A stretch of DNA of 64,000 nt from Hemerocallis citrina (lineage: Eukaryota; Streptophyta; Magnoliopsida; Asparagales; Asphodelaceae): assembly GCA_017893485.1 (NCBI GenBank), contig JACEHZ010000592.1:434001-498000 (forward strand), given 5' to 3'. Under the pieces are notes generated by a model. That model saw only the letters and a list, made by a program, of their open reading frames with translations, did no database searches and was not told the DNA's origin. Shown here one piece after another: positions 33,401 through 46,200 of the stretch. Numbering within the stretch: position 1 is the stretch's first letter; every line of letters starts with the position of its first letter. The position numbers were made by a program, and so were the translations under genes.

Positions 33401-35655
33401 GTTGGAACGTTGTTTATGTTCCATTACATTTGCCTTTGCTGCATGGCTGATGAGTCCAACTTTTTCAGATCCCCTATTGTCTTCTTCAATACGAAGCCTG
33501 ACAATGAGATCTTCAATGCCCATTTCTTTTCGCTTATGCTTTAGGTAATTCTTAAAGTCTTTCCAACCTTGTGGTAATTTTTCAATTATACAAGCCACTT
33601 GGAAACTTTCACTTAAGTTCATACCTTCAGCATGAATCTCATGCAAGATTAGTTGTAGTTCTTGAACTTGACTGATTACTGTTTTAGAATCTACCATTTT
33701 ATAGTCTAGGAAGCGGCCCACAATGAATTTCTTGGCGCCGGCATCCTCAGTTTTATATTTATGTTCTAGTGATTCCCAAAGTTCTTTAGCTGTTCTTTTG
33801 TCAATATAAACATTATACAAAGAGTCGGCTAATCCGTTCATTATGTAATTTCTACACAAGTAATCAGCATTTTTCCAAGCATCCACAGCGGCAATGACTT
33901 GGTTATCCTGCTCATCTTTCTTAAGATCTGGAGCATCTTCGTTCAAGAACCTTGCAAGATTCAGTGTGGTCAGATAGAACATCATCTTCTGTTGCCACCT
34001 CTTAAAGTTCTGCCCGTTGAACTTCTCAGGTTTCTCCCCATGGGAGACTGAGACAGGTACAACGGTGGGCATTGGCACTCGTGCCGCAGCAGCAATCGGT
34101 TCTTGTGTTGTATCAACAACCGGCACATAGACCGTTTCAGATACAACAGCATTGTCCAATGCAGTAGTCATCGTGAATCTGAAATTTACACAACACGAGT
34201 GTAAGTTTTCCAGATAATAGAAATAAAAGAAAAACCGTGCCTCAAAATCGAAAATGAAATAAATCGAAAATCGGTTTTAAGTTTGTTACAAATAATATTT
34301 ACAAAATTCTTTTTACAAAGAAAGATAGAGAGGCACAGGAAAACCGAGAAGGGAACAGAGAAGAGAAATCCGAAAGAAAAAGAAAAGGAAAATAAATTAA
34401 ACAACTTACAATAAGCAAATGAAAAGTACAACTCCCAAGAAGCCGAGGCCTGTGTATCACACAGTGTCCTTAAAACAGATTTCGCCTCTCTCCGGTTGCT
34501 GGATTGAACGGAGGCGTCTGTCTCCCAGGATGCAACGGCTTGGAGCGATCCCGTAGGCACCACGTACCACTCCCGAACTGATCAGCAGCGTTTGAACCTA
34601 TCACCTGACTTACCAACACAAGGACGGACGAACAGCACAGAAGAGAAGGAGAGAAAATGATATGGTTTTGTGCAGGGAAGAAAGTAAGGGGAAGGCCTCT
34701 ATTTATAGAGCCTGGGTTAGACAAGGCATTAACAGCCTTCATTGTAACGGCAGACAAGGCATTAACAGCCTTCATTGTAACGGCAGACAAGGCATTAACA
34801 GCCTTCATTGTAACGGCAGACAAGGCATTAACAGCCTTTAACAGCCTTCACTGTAACGGCAGACAATGAATTGAATGCCTTCAGCGTAACGGCAGACAAA
34901 ATATTAAATACAGCACTGAAACGGCAGACAGAACCGTTTCTGCATTCATTTCAGCCGTTACAAAAAGAAAACTGTAGCAAAAAGTGGCTCTGCACGGGGT
35001 GGGATCAAATCGGTCCGGCATTCGTGTCCGCAGGTCGTGCGGGCGCACACAAGTCGCATGTAAACCGGTCCGTGATTTGCACCCCCCCTCCCCTGCGCGC
35101 GCGAGAGAGAGCCTCTCTTCTAGCCATCTTACAATGCTTAGAAGGAGATTACTATATATCCTCTTCTATTTCCTTTGTTATTTCCGATGTGGGACTAAGT
35201 TCCCTTTAACCCATTTTCAAGAATGAAAACGTCTCACTTTGAGAGACAATTTCTCATTCACCCCTTAACCGATTTTAGCGAACCAATATATGATTTTGAT
35301 CTACTCACGAAGGAGAACACAAATCAATCAAGATCTCTCAATAATTCATTGAGGATCTTACTCAAAAAATTGCTCAAAAATCGGTTCGAAAATAGTGTAT
35401 AAAACACTCATTTTCTAACAAAAGAGTCATCACCAACTCTTCTGGAAGAAGCAAAGCAGTATTACAATCAATAAACCTCCCTTGTGTTCAGTTTGGAACT
35501 ATGTTTGCCGGTTGCTTTTGGAACACACAAAACCCTAGGTTAGAGCATCTGTAGTTGTCTTGAGTCATATTTTGGTTATTTGGCAAATAGAAATGGGAAA
35601 AATGGGCTTGCGCTGTAGTCGTCAAAAGCCAAAATATGGGCAGAAATTTAAATTT

Positions 35656-35714
<59 letters not shown>

Positions 35715-38700
35715 GACAAAAAAAAATTTAAAAAAACAAAACAGATAAAATGAGGCACAAAAGGACAAAAAAAACAAAAACAAAAAGTGCCACAAATGCC
35801 TGGGACGAGCGATGAAGTCCCGTCCTAGGCAATTTGGCTTTTGACGAATGTGTTGGACGGTACATAATATACCGTCCGTCAAATATATATATTTTTTAAA
35901 ATTTAAAATAATGGGACGGAATATTATCCCTCGTCCGACGAATTCTTCGAACGCTCAATTTAATGGACGGTGCATCGTCTCCCGTCCGACATTTGATATC
36001 TTTCGTCTCATTTAACGGAAGAAAGATAATCTTTCGTCAGCTATAATTTGGCATTTGCCAAACCGTCTCCTATATTTGGCAAGCTCATGTTCATGCGACA
36101 CTCAAATTTTGGGTATTTGGCAGACGACTCCAGCGAATTTTTTCCCATTTTTTCCATTTTTTGGGTATTTAGCAGACGACTACAGATGCCCTTATAGAAC
36201 TTCCACATCAGCCTCAAAACCCACCTTGAACCTGTAAAAATAGGGAGGCTATCTTCACCAAAGATCATCAAGCCTCATTTCAAATAAAATGTTACAGTAG
36301 TGGTTTGTTAGGGGGAATGAGTGACTGAGGAAGTAGCATGGGTGATTTGTATTAGAATTATATTTGGTTATTATTATATGAAGAGTGTGCTGTGCTTGTG
36401 TTCTTCTTAAACTCAACAAACACAAATCAAAGCCTGCACTTTTTTTTCACAGTACTATTCTTGTTCTTTTTGCTCCAGTTCACTTCATGATGTTCAGAGT
36501 TCATGTATCAGGTGCACGTGATCAATGTTATTCGGCGCATATTTTGTTGTATTTTTGATTTTTTTTCTGTTAGAATCTTAATGTTATGAAGCACTGCTTA
36601 ACTTCATTCTTACCTCATTCAATTTAGGATGTGGACGAAGAGGTGCTTAAGATACAGAATGCTATGGGCGCGGAGATTGATGTGAGCTTTGATTGTGTTG
36701 GCTTCAGCAAAACAATGTCCACTGCCCTTAATGCTACCAAACCTGGTGGTAAAGTTTGTCTCATAGGAATGGGGCATAATGAGTTGACTGTTCCTTTAAC
36801 TCCTGCAGCAGCAAGGTAATCGGTCTGTCGAATTTTCTATATAATCTCGTCCATGACCATATTGAGGAATACGATATTAGCCATTTGTGGGATATCTTGT
36901 TTTTGAGTAAAATTAATTAAGTATCCCGTAGTTAAACGAAATTCTTTATAGCAATATTGCTGTCTTACTTTTCCCTCCTCAAATATATGTGTCTAGGAGA
37001 ACTTGACAATATTTCTTTTGGTCCAAAAACATTCATTAATATTTAGTAGCTTAAAGCCTATGTGAACCGATGAGGGTGAATACTTGTGGTATCCCGGATA
37101 CAACTATTTTAATCACCTATCCCTCTTTTTCGACTTTTCCACAAGGGACCATCATCTTAGTCCAACCCTTGTTGAGTATCTTTCTTTTCAATAGTTTTTC
37201 TTGGTTAGGATTTTGACAACAATTAGGTTCCTTCTAAAATTATGCTCAGTATCTTTTTTTTAATTGTTTTTTTGGTTAGGAAATGGACACTAATTAGATC
37301 ATCTTCCAACAACTGATCGAGAAATTTACCAAATCTTTCTTGGAGCATCTGCGTTAATAGTTGTCCCTGTTTTTAGAGAAAAGACTCTTAGCAGAGTTAC
37401 TGATACCTTTGGTCCTTCACTAGCATAGTCATTACACCTTTCTCTTAGAAAATTATGGCGCATCGGAGTTGTTGAGCAAGGTAGCGAGGAGCACAAACAT
37501 ATCTGAGGAACAACCAAGCAAGTAATCACATCAATCACACAAATATATGTCCCGATTTGGACGAACCCTAATCCGGAGGGAAAATATAGGGAGATATTAT
37601 TCAACTAGAGAATATTACAGGAGTTGCAAACTCATTTATCAAGAACTATCTCTCGAGCATCACTTACAATGTAGAATTCTCAATGAAGTACTTATTCTCT
37701 CAATGGATGCTATTACAATATATAGAGATCTAGAGAAACTCTAGGTTTAGTCTTGATACAATAACCGTCCTATATATATCACGAAGAATAAGTCAATCGA
37801 TAGGAGGCGTACGATCTAACTTGGAGTAGAAGAAGGGCTCAAACGATCAAAACTAGATATAGGCCCAAATAGTTGTTGCACGCCGATGACGGTTGACTGC
37901 CCAAAGTGGCATTCGACTGTGTCTGGTCAAAGGGTTTGGGCGGTCGACTGCCATTAGGGGCAATCAACTGTCAAATCCCTATGTTGTTGCTATTGATACT
38001 TTGACTTCTCTCCATCGACACTTCAACCTTCCTTCGCTTCAACGTCTTCTCATCTCATCGAACCAAGTATGCAAGACATATACTCAACAATCTTCAACTT
38101 GGATTGCATACGCGTGCTATCAACACTGTGTGATTAATCATCTCTAGACTCTTGTCTTTCACTTGTAAACGAACTCGGTTCATAAGTTTATTATGCTAGT
38201 TGAATCTATCTTTTACCTTATTTCATCAATCAGTATGTCCCTCAAGGGCACACCCTAGTAGGCATTAACGTGGAGGTGTCACTCTCCACACGAACTTTAC
38301 TTACCCCAAGGCACTGTCCACCTCTCGACAATATTCGAAAGTCGTGGTCTCGCTTCGATGATTCTAGTGGCGGCGGATTAGATGGCGCTTTAGGAATAAC
38401 GGGCATAGAAACACTTATGCAAGATTTCTGATTTCCACAAAGCTTTTAGAGGTTATGCTAGCCTGGTCCAATACCCCTCTTTCTGATCACCTTACGACGA
38501 CCTTTCCAAACAAACAGAACTCCACCTCGAGTTGTGTGCCTACAATCGCGTGCTTTCAGAGTTCTCAAGGATATCAGATTCCGTTTCAACAGAGCTATAT
38601 GCATGACTTTCCTTAGAATGTACATGTTTCCATATGGCATCTCCAACTCAACTGTTCTCTCACAAACTACATCACAACACTCACCAGTACCCGTCCTCAC

Positions 38701-39424
38701 ACAACGATCCATTGTTGACTTGTTTGTAGAAAACTTCTCCTTCTCGGAGCAAATGTGAGTAGAACTACTTGAATTAAGAAACCAATCAGAATTCACATCT
38801 AAAGAATTTGAAATTAGAAGACAATCGAAATCTTCACCTATTTCAGTAGCACTAACAATATTGGCGCTCTTCTGATTCAGCAACTTGCCACAATCTTTCA
38901 TGTAATGTCCAACCTTCTTGCAATGTTGGCAATGGGTCACACCTTTATGCGCTCTTTGACTATCAGTTGAAGGATCTTTCACCGCTAAGCAACTTATGGA
39001 AGTAGACGATATCTGGGTCTCCTTTCTAAGTTGATCTTCCTTCAATCCCTTGATCACCTCAGCCACTGAAAGGTTCTCCTTGGCAAACTTTCCGTGTAGC
39101 ATGGTAGTTATCAAATGCGCGTACGAACCTGGAAGTGAATATATCAAGTTGAAAGTTTTATCCTCTTCGCCTAAATCATCTGCATTTATCGCCCTCAAGT
39201 TTAGATAATACCTGATTGAACTCTGTAATATGATCTTTGAAGAAGGGGATCTTTCTTCATTGAGAAACAAAATAGTTCTTCCAGTACATTCGATCCAATA
39301 ACGACGATCCCGAGTAGCAATTATGAGTCGTGCCCACAAACTTGCCGCGTTGTTCTCCTCACGGCAGTTGCACTTGACCTCGCCTGCCAATCACAATGTA
39401 ATACCCCTAATTTTCTTGCAATAA

Positions 39425-39465
<41 letters not shown>

Positions 39466-39844
39466 CATATATATATATAGGGAAAGCTTCGGTTGAGCAC
39501 TACTCTAGTGCTCACCGCGTGAACACTAGGCCTTCGGGCGTTCATATCGAAAATCCGAACCGTTCACATTGATCTACACATCTAAATTAGTCTAAATATG
39601 TAAAATCAAATCATTTGAAATTCATTTGCCCATCCATCATGTGACTATAAAAACAATGATTTTTAGCCATACAATTTTGTAACACTTCAATGTATGGGAA
39701 AATGAATTTCAAATGATTTGATTTTACATATTTAGACTAATTTAGATGTGTAGAACAATGTGAACGGTTCGGATTTTCGATATGAACGCCCGAAGGCCTA
39801 GTGTTCACGCGGTGAGCACTAGAGTAGTGCTCAACCGAAGCTTT

Positions 39845-39891
<47 letters not shown>

Positions 39892-40268
39892 TTGATATTA
39901 TTATTTTTTCATACACTACACTATTATTTTTATGTTAGTATATTTATATATTTTTTTAAAAGAGCCCAATATGTTTTCTTTTAAAACGCCCAACAAATTC
40001 TTTCTTAAAGCCCAACCCAACATGGTTATCTATGGTTAAGTGCAAATACATAAAGTTTGAGGGTTTAAGTGTAAAAGGTGAGGACACCTAAGCCTTCTAC
40101 ACCTTTCCACACTCCTCTCCTTCTCTCTTTTTCTTTCTTTCTGCAGAACAGCCGACAGCAACAACTGCAGCATTTTCCCCCCTTTTTCTCTATATATACA
40201 TGCTACTGCTTATTACTGCTATCACTACTACTATACTACCTTATTATTACTACTACTTACTACTCCTA

Positions 40269-40299
<31 letters not shown>

Positions 40300-43200
40300 T
40301 CTCCCTTGCAGCCGGCAGCAGCAATAGCAGCCCTTCTTTTCCCCTTTTTTCTATTTATTTACCTACTTCAACTACTACCACTTCTACTACTATCATTTCT
40401 ACTACTTAGCTACTTCTACTACTATACTACTATTGAAACAAGAAGACAAGGAAGAATCAAGGGAAGCAAGGAGGAGAAGGAAATTGAAGACTTTTTTTCA
40501 CTAAGCAAACAAAAATGGGTATTTTCCTTTTCCTTTTGATTGCTTTTATGATTTATTATATAGAAGTTGTGTTTGTTAAAATTGTTAAATTGAAGTAGTG
40601 AGGTTATGTTAGAAGTTTTATTGTTAAGATGTTGTTAGTTGAAATTATTAAATACCTTAGTTTATATAGAGTAAATATAGCAAGAAAAATGTATGTTTAC
40701 CCTAATCATGTTTTAATTCATTGTTTCGATTATGCATAATAGGTTGAAGAGATTTTGTGAAATAAAGAGTTGTAATTAGGAGAGAGACACTAGTAGAAAT
40801 TATATATGCGAGTAGGGTAGAATTGATTAAAGAAGTTGCATGCATGATTAATTATAGTAAGATCTATGTGGAATTAATACATGAGATTTTATGTAGTTAT
40901 AAATTATATAGAATGATGATTGTATATTAGTAGATATGAATTATATAGAATGATGATTGTATGTTAGTAGATATAAATTATATAGAATGATGATTGTATA
41001 TTAGTAGATATAAATTATATAGAATGACGTTGTATGATTATGTGCTTAGCTTTTATACAAGGAAAACGTAAATAAAAGAATTGTGGGAAGTGTATGCCTA
41101 GTTAGTACAATTGCTTACTTAGCTTGTAGAATAGGAAACTACTCGTTCATGATGGTATAAACTACTTGTTAGTTAGTAATGCATGGTAGAAGTAGTGATT
41201 CAAAGTAGAGTTAGTAGTCACTTAAAGTAATGGTAGTAAGTGGATAATGGTAAAAAGTCATAGTCGAATTCTTAGCTAACTGATTTATGATAGTATAGTA
41301 ATGGTGGTAAGAAGGAAAAACCACTTATAGTTGCATGGTTAGCTAATAAAAAGCTCATGAAAGTAGATTGTAGTAAAAAACTATTGGTTGCATAGAAGAG
41401 ATTGTAGGCATGAATACGGTGATTGATAGAATATCGTATGCTTGTGTATGCAGGTATGCATACTTGGATATTTACATATGGTAGTGTTTTGTGCACATTG
41501 AGTGCACCAGTGTGGTGCATGTTGGGCTGACCTCTTAGCATGATTGGAGGCTAGGCTGAACCCTAACTAAATCAAGGTGAGACTTGTTGAGATTCAACTA
41601 GGTTGGATTCACTTTGAACCTAGTTAGTGAATTAAGAAATTAATTTAGAGGATTGGTAAGGACAGGCACTAGTTGGGCGTTGTACTCTCCTGTCAAGGGG
41701 ACACGTGCGGCGTGGTCTCGTCTAGGACACGTGCGACGTGGTCTTGTCTATTTATTTCTGAGATTTAGTGATAAGGACTGTATGGTGAAAATTAGGGAAT
41801 GGACCCTCCAAATCCACCTAAGGTTCTATGTTGTTTAATACAAACAGGAAGCAGAGCAGGGCTCTAGGACTCTTGGTGGAGCAGGTAGGACCTGCAGGGT
41901 CACCTTTATGTTCGTAACAACTTTTGGGTAAGGTCCGGGAGTGGCGTAGGACCACAGGAGCCGGGCGGAGTATGACCGGGGAGTGGCGTAGGACCACAGG
42001 GTCTCGGCATACATAATGGCATAACCAATGATTCTGACTGCAGTAACGGAACTAGACCGAGCGACTGCAATCTTACCAGTCACTAGATGAATGTCAGAAA
42101 CAGGAAGGAGTACAAGAGTAGGAAGCATGGCGAGGGATTGAACCCTATTATCTGGAGAATACAAACTCGATTTGGGAAGTATGTAGTATGGGATGCATAC
42201 GTTTCCAAATCAAGTTTGCATTAGATTAAGAGCATGGTATGCATATGAGTTGTGCATTAGAATCTAGATCATGACATACACCGACACTTGTGGTTTGACT
42301 TTCACATTTTCCTTCTGCATTAAATATTGATTGTTGAGAATTTTGGAGATTGTGGTTTTCATCCGCTTTGCGTCAGTTGTATTCAACTGACGTGCCCACA
42401 GTTTGCTAATTGTAGGATCGCTGATCGTGGAGCAGGAGACTCGAGCTGCGGAAACATCCAAGTGCAGGATATAGTTTCCTTGTGCAATGTAAGTTTTTAA
42501 TTTCCTGTGATTTCTGTGTTGCGTACTCATTGAAGTAAAGATTATGGGTAAGTGTCACGAGCTTCCAGTGTGTGGAACTCGGGGCGCTACACACAATCAG
42601 ATTAAACGTAGGGCTCTTAGACAAATCTCATCTGACTGATCCTCCTTCATGTTAGATGACGTTCCTTTATCTCTAAACGTAGACGTTCTTGAACCATTAC
42701 ATCATACATGTCCACCTTCCAGAGATTAAAGTTGACCTTACTGTCAAAGAGACTCAAACTTCTTGTTCTTCACGTACTTGTGACCTGTCATCTTCACCAA
42801 GGGACTTGTTGTAATACCCCTGTTTGGAGCGAACAGTCGACTGGTTGGTATAGCAGTCGACTGGTCGGCTCGAAATTTGAGATTGAGGTTGAGATTTGAG
42901 AATTTAGTCCCACATGGGAGGTTTGATATGATAATTTGAGTATAAATACTATTAGCCAATGATCAAGAGTCACCAATTCGGTTAACCACCTTTTGAGAGG
43001 CAGCCTGTGGTGGGCAGTTGTACTACATAGTATTTATAATTTGTCTGAGTATTGGGGCGGGGCGTTACAAATGGTATCAGAGCCGACTTTCGACCCCGGG
43101 TGTAGGAGAGGCCTACGATCTGCGGTGCTGAGAGTCATTGATCTCCGGGATCGGTGTTGAGTGTGTTATCCGATCTGCGGTGTTGAGAGTGACTGATCTC

Positions 43201-46200
43201 CGGGATAAGGGACTATACTACATCGGCTAGAAAGGGCGGTCCTACACGAGATGTGTGCCCTGTACTCAGCGAGGACGCTGATCCCTAAGGGGGGGTGTAT
43301 GTAATACCCCTGTTTGGAGCGAACAGTCGACTGGTTGGTATAGCAGTCGACTGGTCGGCTCGAAATTTGAGATTGAGGTTGAGATTTGAGAATTTAGTCC
43401 CACATGGGAGGTTTGATATGATAATTTGAGTATAAATACTATTAGCCAATGATCAAGAGTCACCAATTCGGTTAACCACCTTTTGAGAGGCAGCCTGTGG
43501 TGGGCAGTTGTACTACATAGTATTTATAATTTGTCTGAGTATTGGGGCGGGGCGTTACACTTGTCAACCGTAGCTTTGATACCAGTTGTTAGAAATTTGG
43601 CGCAGCGGAGTTGGAGCTAGGAGTGCGAGAAGCGATAACCGATCTTGTTAGATATTAAGTTAGATATTATATTATGAGAGATATTATTATTGAATAATGT
43701 ATTGATTTAGTCTTCCCTTCTCTTATATATATAGGAGACATATTGTACCCAGATTATTCAATCTATTAATAAGAATTCATTCATTCCTACCCCCAATTCT
43801 AACATGGTATTAGAGCCTATAGTCCTATAAGGCTTATACTAATTTTATCCTCGTCATCGAGGTGGAGTGGTTCTTTCCTTCATCGAAATCATGGAGTGAT
43901 TCTTTCCTTCATTGGAATCACTCTACCTCCCGACATCTCTCTCTCCAATCCCAAAACTGTAATCCCCCCCCAATCCACTAATCAAATCAGCCTCCAACCC
44001 TAATCTCTAATCAGTTTCTTTAAACCCTAACCCTAATCTCCTCCTTCAATCAACAGCCGCCAAACCCAACTACTCCAACTTCATCTACAACTATCTTCTT
44101 CATTGGCAACAACAACAGCAACCCTCGACCACCACTGCGGCAACATCAACATCAACAACAACACTACTTCAGAATCCCGACGCCCTTCGTCGACAACCTA
44201 AACAAGATTGCTACTGAGAAACTCTTCCCTCTCCCTTCCATCTCTGACGTTGGATCCGCATCAAGATCCTCGCTCGCTCCTGATCTCTTCCCCAATCTTC
44301 TGAAAGAGGTGAACAAGCGGGAGGTGGATAAAGCCACCGATCAATTGCAGTCAGCAGGGATTTATGGGTCCGATGATGGCGCGGCTGACGGTGAGGCTCC
44401 TTCCAATCATTCAAGAAGCTTCTTCATCTTCATCATCATCCTCCCGACGCCATGCTCCCGCTCCCGGGCGCCGGCGAACTCTCCGGCACTGCCATCGCCA
44501 AGCGCCCTGCTTCCTGCAACACTACCACCCGCTCCAGCACTACAGCTCGCCCTAACCGACGCTCCTCCCTCCCTTCCACCCTGGCCACCACCCTCCCAAA
44601 CCAACACCAAACACCCTAGCCCTAACTGTTGTCTCTCTCAAACTCTTCAAACCCTACTATCCTACCACAAACTCGACCCGCTTACTCCATACCCTAAATC
44701 CATCTCCCTACAACCCGTTACCCAAAAACCTAATCTACTCGAAACTCGATACCCAAACCCATATGCAGACCCTATTGGGCTGTTACCCAAAACTCTAATA
44801 CCCTATTACCAAACCCGACCCGAAGGCACACGCAAACCCTAACCTGTTTTCTATTTTTTTTAAAAATCAAAAAAAAAATTCTTGCAGGTTCTTCTGCATC
44901 TAGATCCCTGCTACAACCTCACACAGGTTAATCCGTCATGAGTTTGAGAGGGGGAGATCCTAACACTACTATTATTCTCAAGTTGGGGGTGAGATCCTAC
45001 CACTACTACAATTCTCACGTCGGGGGTGAGATCCCAACACCACTACAATTCTCAAGTCAAGGGTGAGACCCCAACACTACTACTATTCTCAGGTTAGGGG
45101 TGAGATCCCAACATGCACCGCTAGCCGAGTGCCACCATTACTACTTCTATAACACAGTTTGGGATATGGAGATCCCGAGATCCATCACAGTACCGGATAT
45201 GGAGATCTCATCACAGTTCCGGATATGGAGATCCCAACATGTGACATCTACTTAGGCGCCTTCCATAAGTCATGCTTCGTCACCAAATGCATCACTGTGT
45301 GTCGTCCCTACCACGTCAACGTCGTCAACATTCCAAACTCATGTTGTTTGAACCAACTTGAGTTTGAGAGGGGGTGTTAGATATTAAGTTAGATATTATA
45401 TAATGAGAGATATTAGTTTAGTCCTATATCGAATAATGTATTGATTTAGTCTTCTCTTCTCTCTTATATATAGGAGACATATTATACTCAGTTAAATCAA
45501 TCAATAAGAATTGATTCATTTCTATTCCTAATTTTAACAAATCTGATGAACAACAAAACAAGTAGATCAAAGCACACAAAGATTTGTCCCGGTTTGGGCG
45601 AACCCTAGTCCCCGGGGAAATATGGGAAGATATTATTCAACTGGAGAATATTAGAGAAGTTACAAACTCACTCACTAAGAACTATCTCTTGAGCCTCACT
45701 TACATTAAAGAATTCTCAATAAAGTACTTGCTCTCTCAATGGATGCTATTACAATATATAGAGATCTAGAGAAACCCTAGGTTTAGTCTTGATACAATAA
45801 CCGTGCAATATATGCTTGATATGGCTAAAAATAGGATTAAATCGGGACCGTTCACATCGGACACGAATCTTAAAGCTCAGGGGTAAAACGATAATTTCAC
45901 ATACAAATGGGTCCGAAACGGGTACTGGGTCTCCTTCTCACAGATCCAATAACCCGCGAACGGATCCACCTCAACTGGGTACGGGTCTCGACCCGATACA
46001 AACCCAGTCCGACAGGATAGAATTAGGGTCTCTGATTGAACCAAATCAACGGGCCTGATTCGCAACTATCCTCTCACCGGAAATTAAGGGATTACATTCC
46101 TAATCTGATTACGAGGATTTTACTCCTTATCAGATCACAGGAATTACATTCCTAATCTGATCCCTAAGGCGGTTATAAATACCCCCCACCCATCTCCATT

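Larger units (their letters stand above)
28430..35420 (-). mobile_element. Copia-2, young intact Ty1/copia element
   Basis: 6,991 bp on the minus strand. LTRs 34284-35420 (5') and 28430-29565 (3'), 1,137/1,136 bp, with only about two changes seen. Perfect TSD AAAGA (28425-28429, 35421-35425). Polypurine tract ATGTGGGGAT just before the 3' LTR. One uninterrupted polyprotein ORF (30176-34171). No TGGTATCAGAGC primer site follows the 5' LTR, which is unusual. At a commonly used plant LTR rate (1.3e-8 per site per year) two changes would mean under about 0.1 million years. Inserted ten bases into the Copia-1 3' LTR. Confidence 0.93.
15501..36418 (+). mobile_element. Copia-1, old Ty1/copia element filling SDH intron 4
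   Basis: Outer element of the nest. Perfect TSD AACAC (15496-15500, 36419-36423). 5' LTR 15501-22203, interrupted; 3' LTR 28420-36418, interrupted. Primer site TGATATCAGAGCC (22206-22218, one mismatch) and purine tract GCGGAGGGGC (28408-28417). The LTR ends match between copies, e.g. GAGTCATCAC…AACTCTTCT at 15510 and 35424, and TTCACCAAAGATCATCAAGC near 22040 and 36255. Gag and pol are broken. Insertions carried: MITE plus LTR-B plus LTR-A (5' LTR), an unclear block in gag, a MITE in integrase, Copia-2 and a MITE (3' LTR). Confidence 0.9.
28420..36418 (+). repeat. Copia-1 3' LTR, interrupted
   Basis: LTR sequence is 28420-28429, 35426-35542 and 36195-36418. Copia-2 (28430-35420) is inserted after the tenth base, and a MITE (35543-36191) lies further in. 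Confidence 0.88.
15297..36627 (+). other. SDH intron 4 (21.3 kb)
   Basis: Only about 408 bp is left after removing Copia-1 and one TSD copy. Phase 0; the acceptor is TTTAG before 36628. Confidence 0.9.
39397..42591 (-). mobile_element. Solo LTR-D (3.2 kb) inside Copia-4 gag
   Basis: Read on the minus strand it starts TGTAGCGCCCCGAGTTCC and ends GGGGTATTACA, as LTR-B does; perfect TSD CACAA (39392-39396, 42592-42596). No internal region. Carries TA runs with an inserted MITE (39481-39846), a CT run (about 40270-40297), a TAC-triplet tract and a 37-bp tandem repeat. Confidence 0.87.

Noticed and set aside
15501..36418. A single giant 21-kb retrotransposon of a new kind
   Set aside because: Exact TSDs resolve it into separate nested elements.
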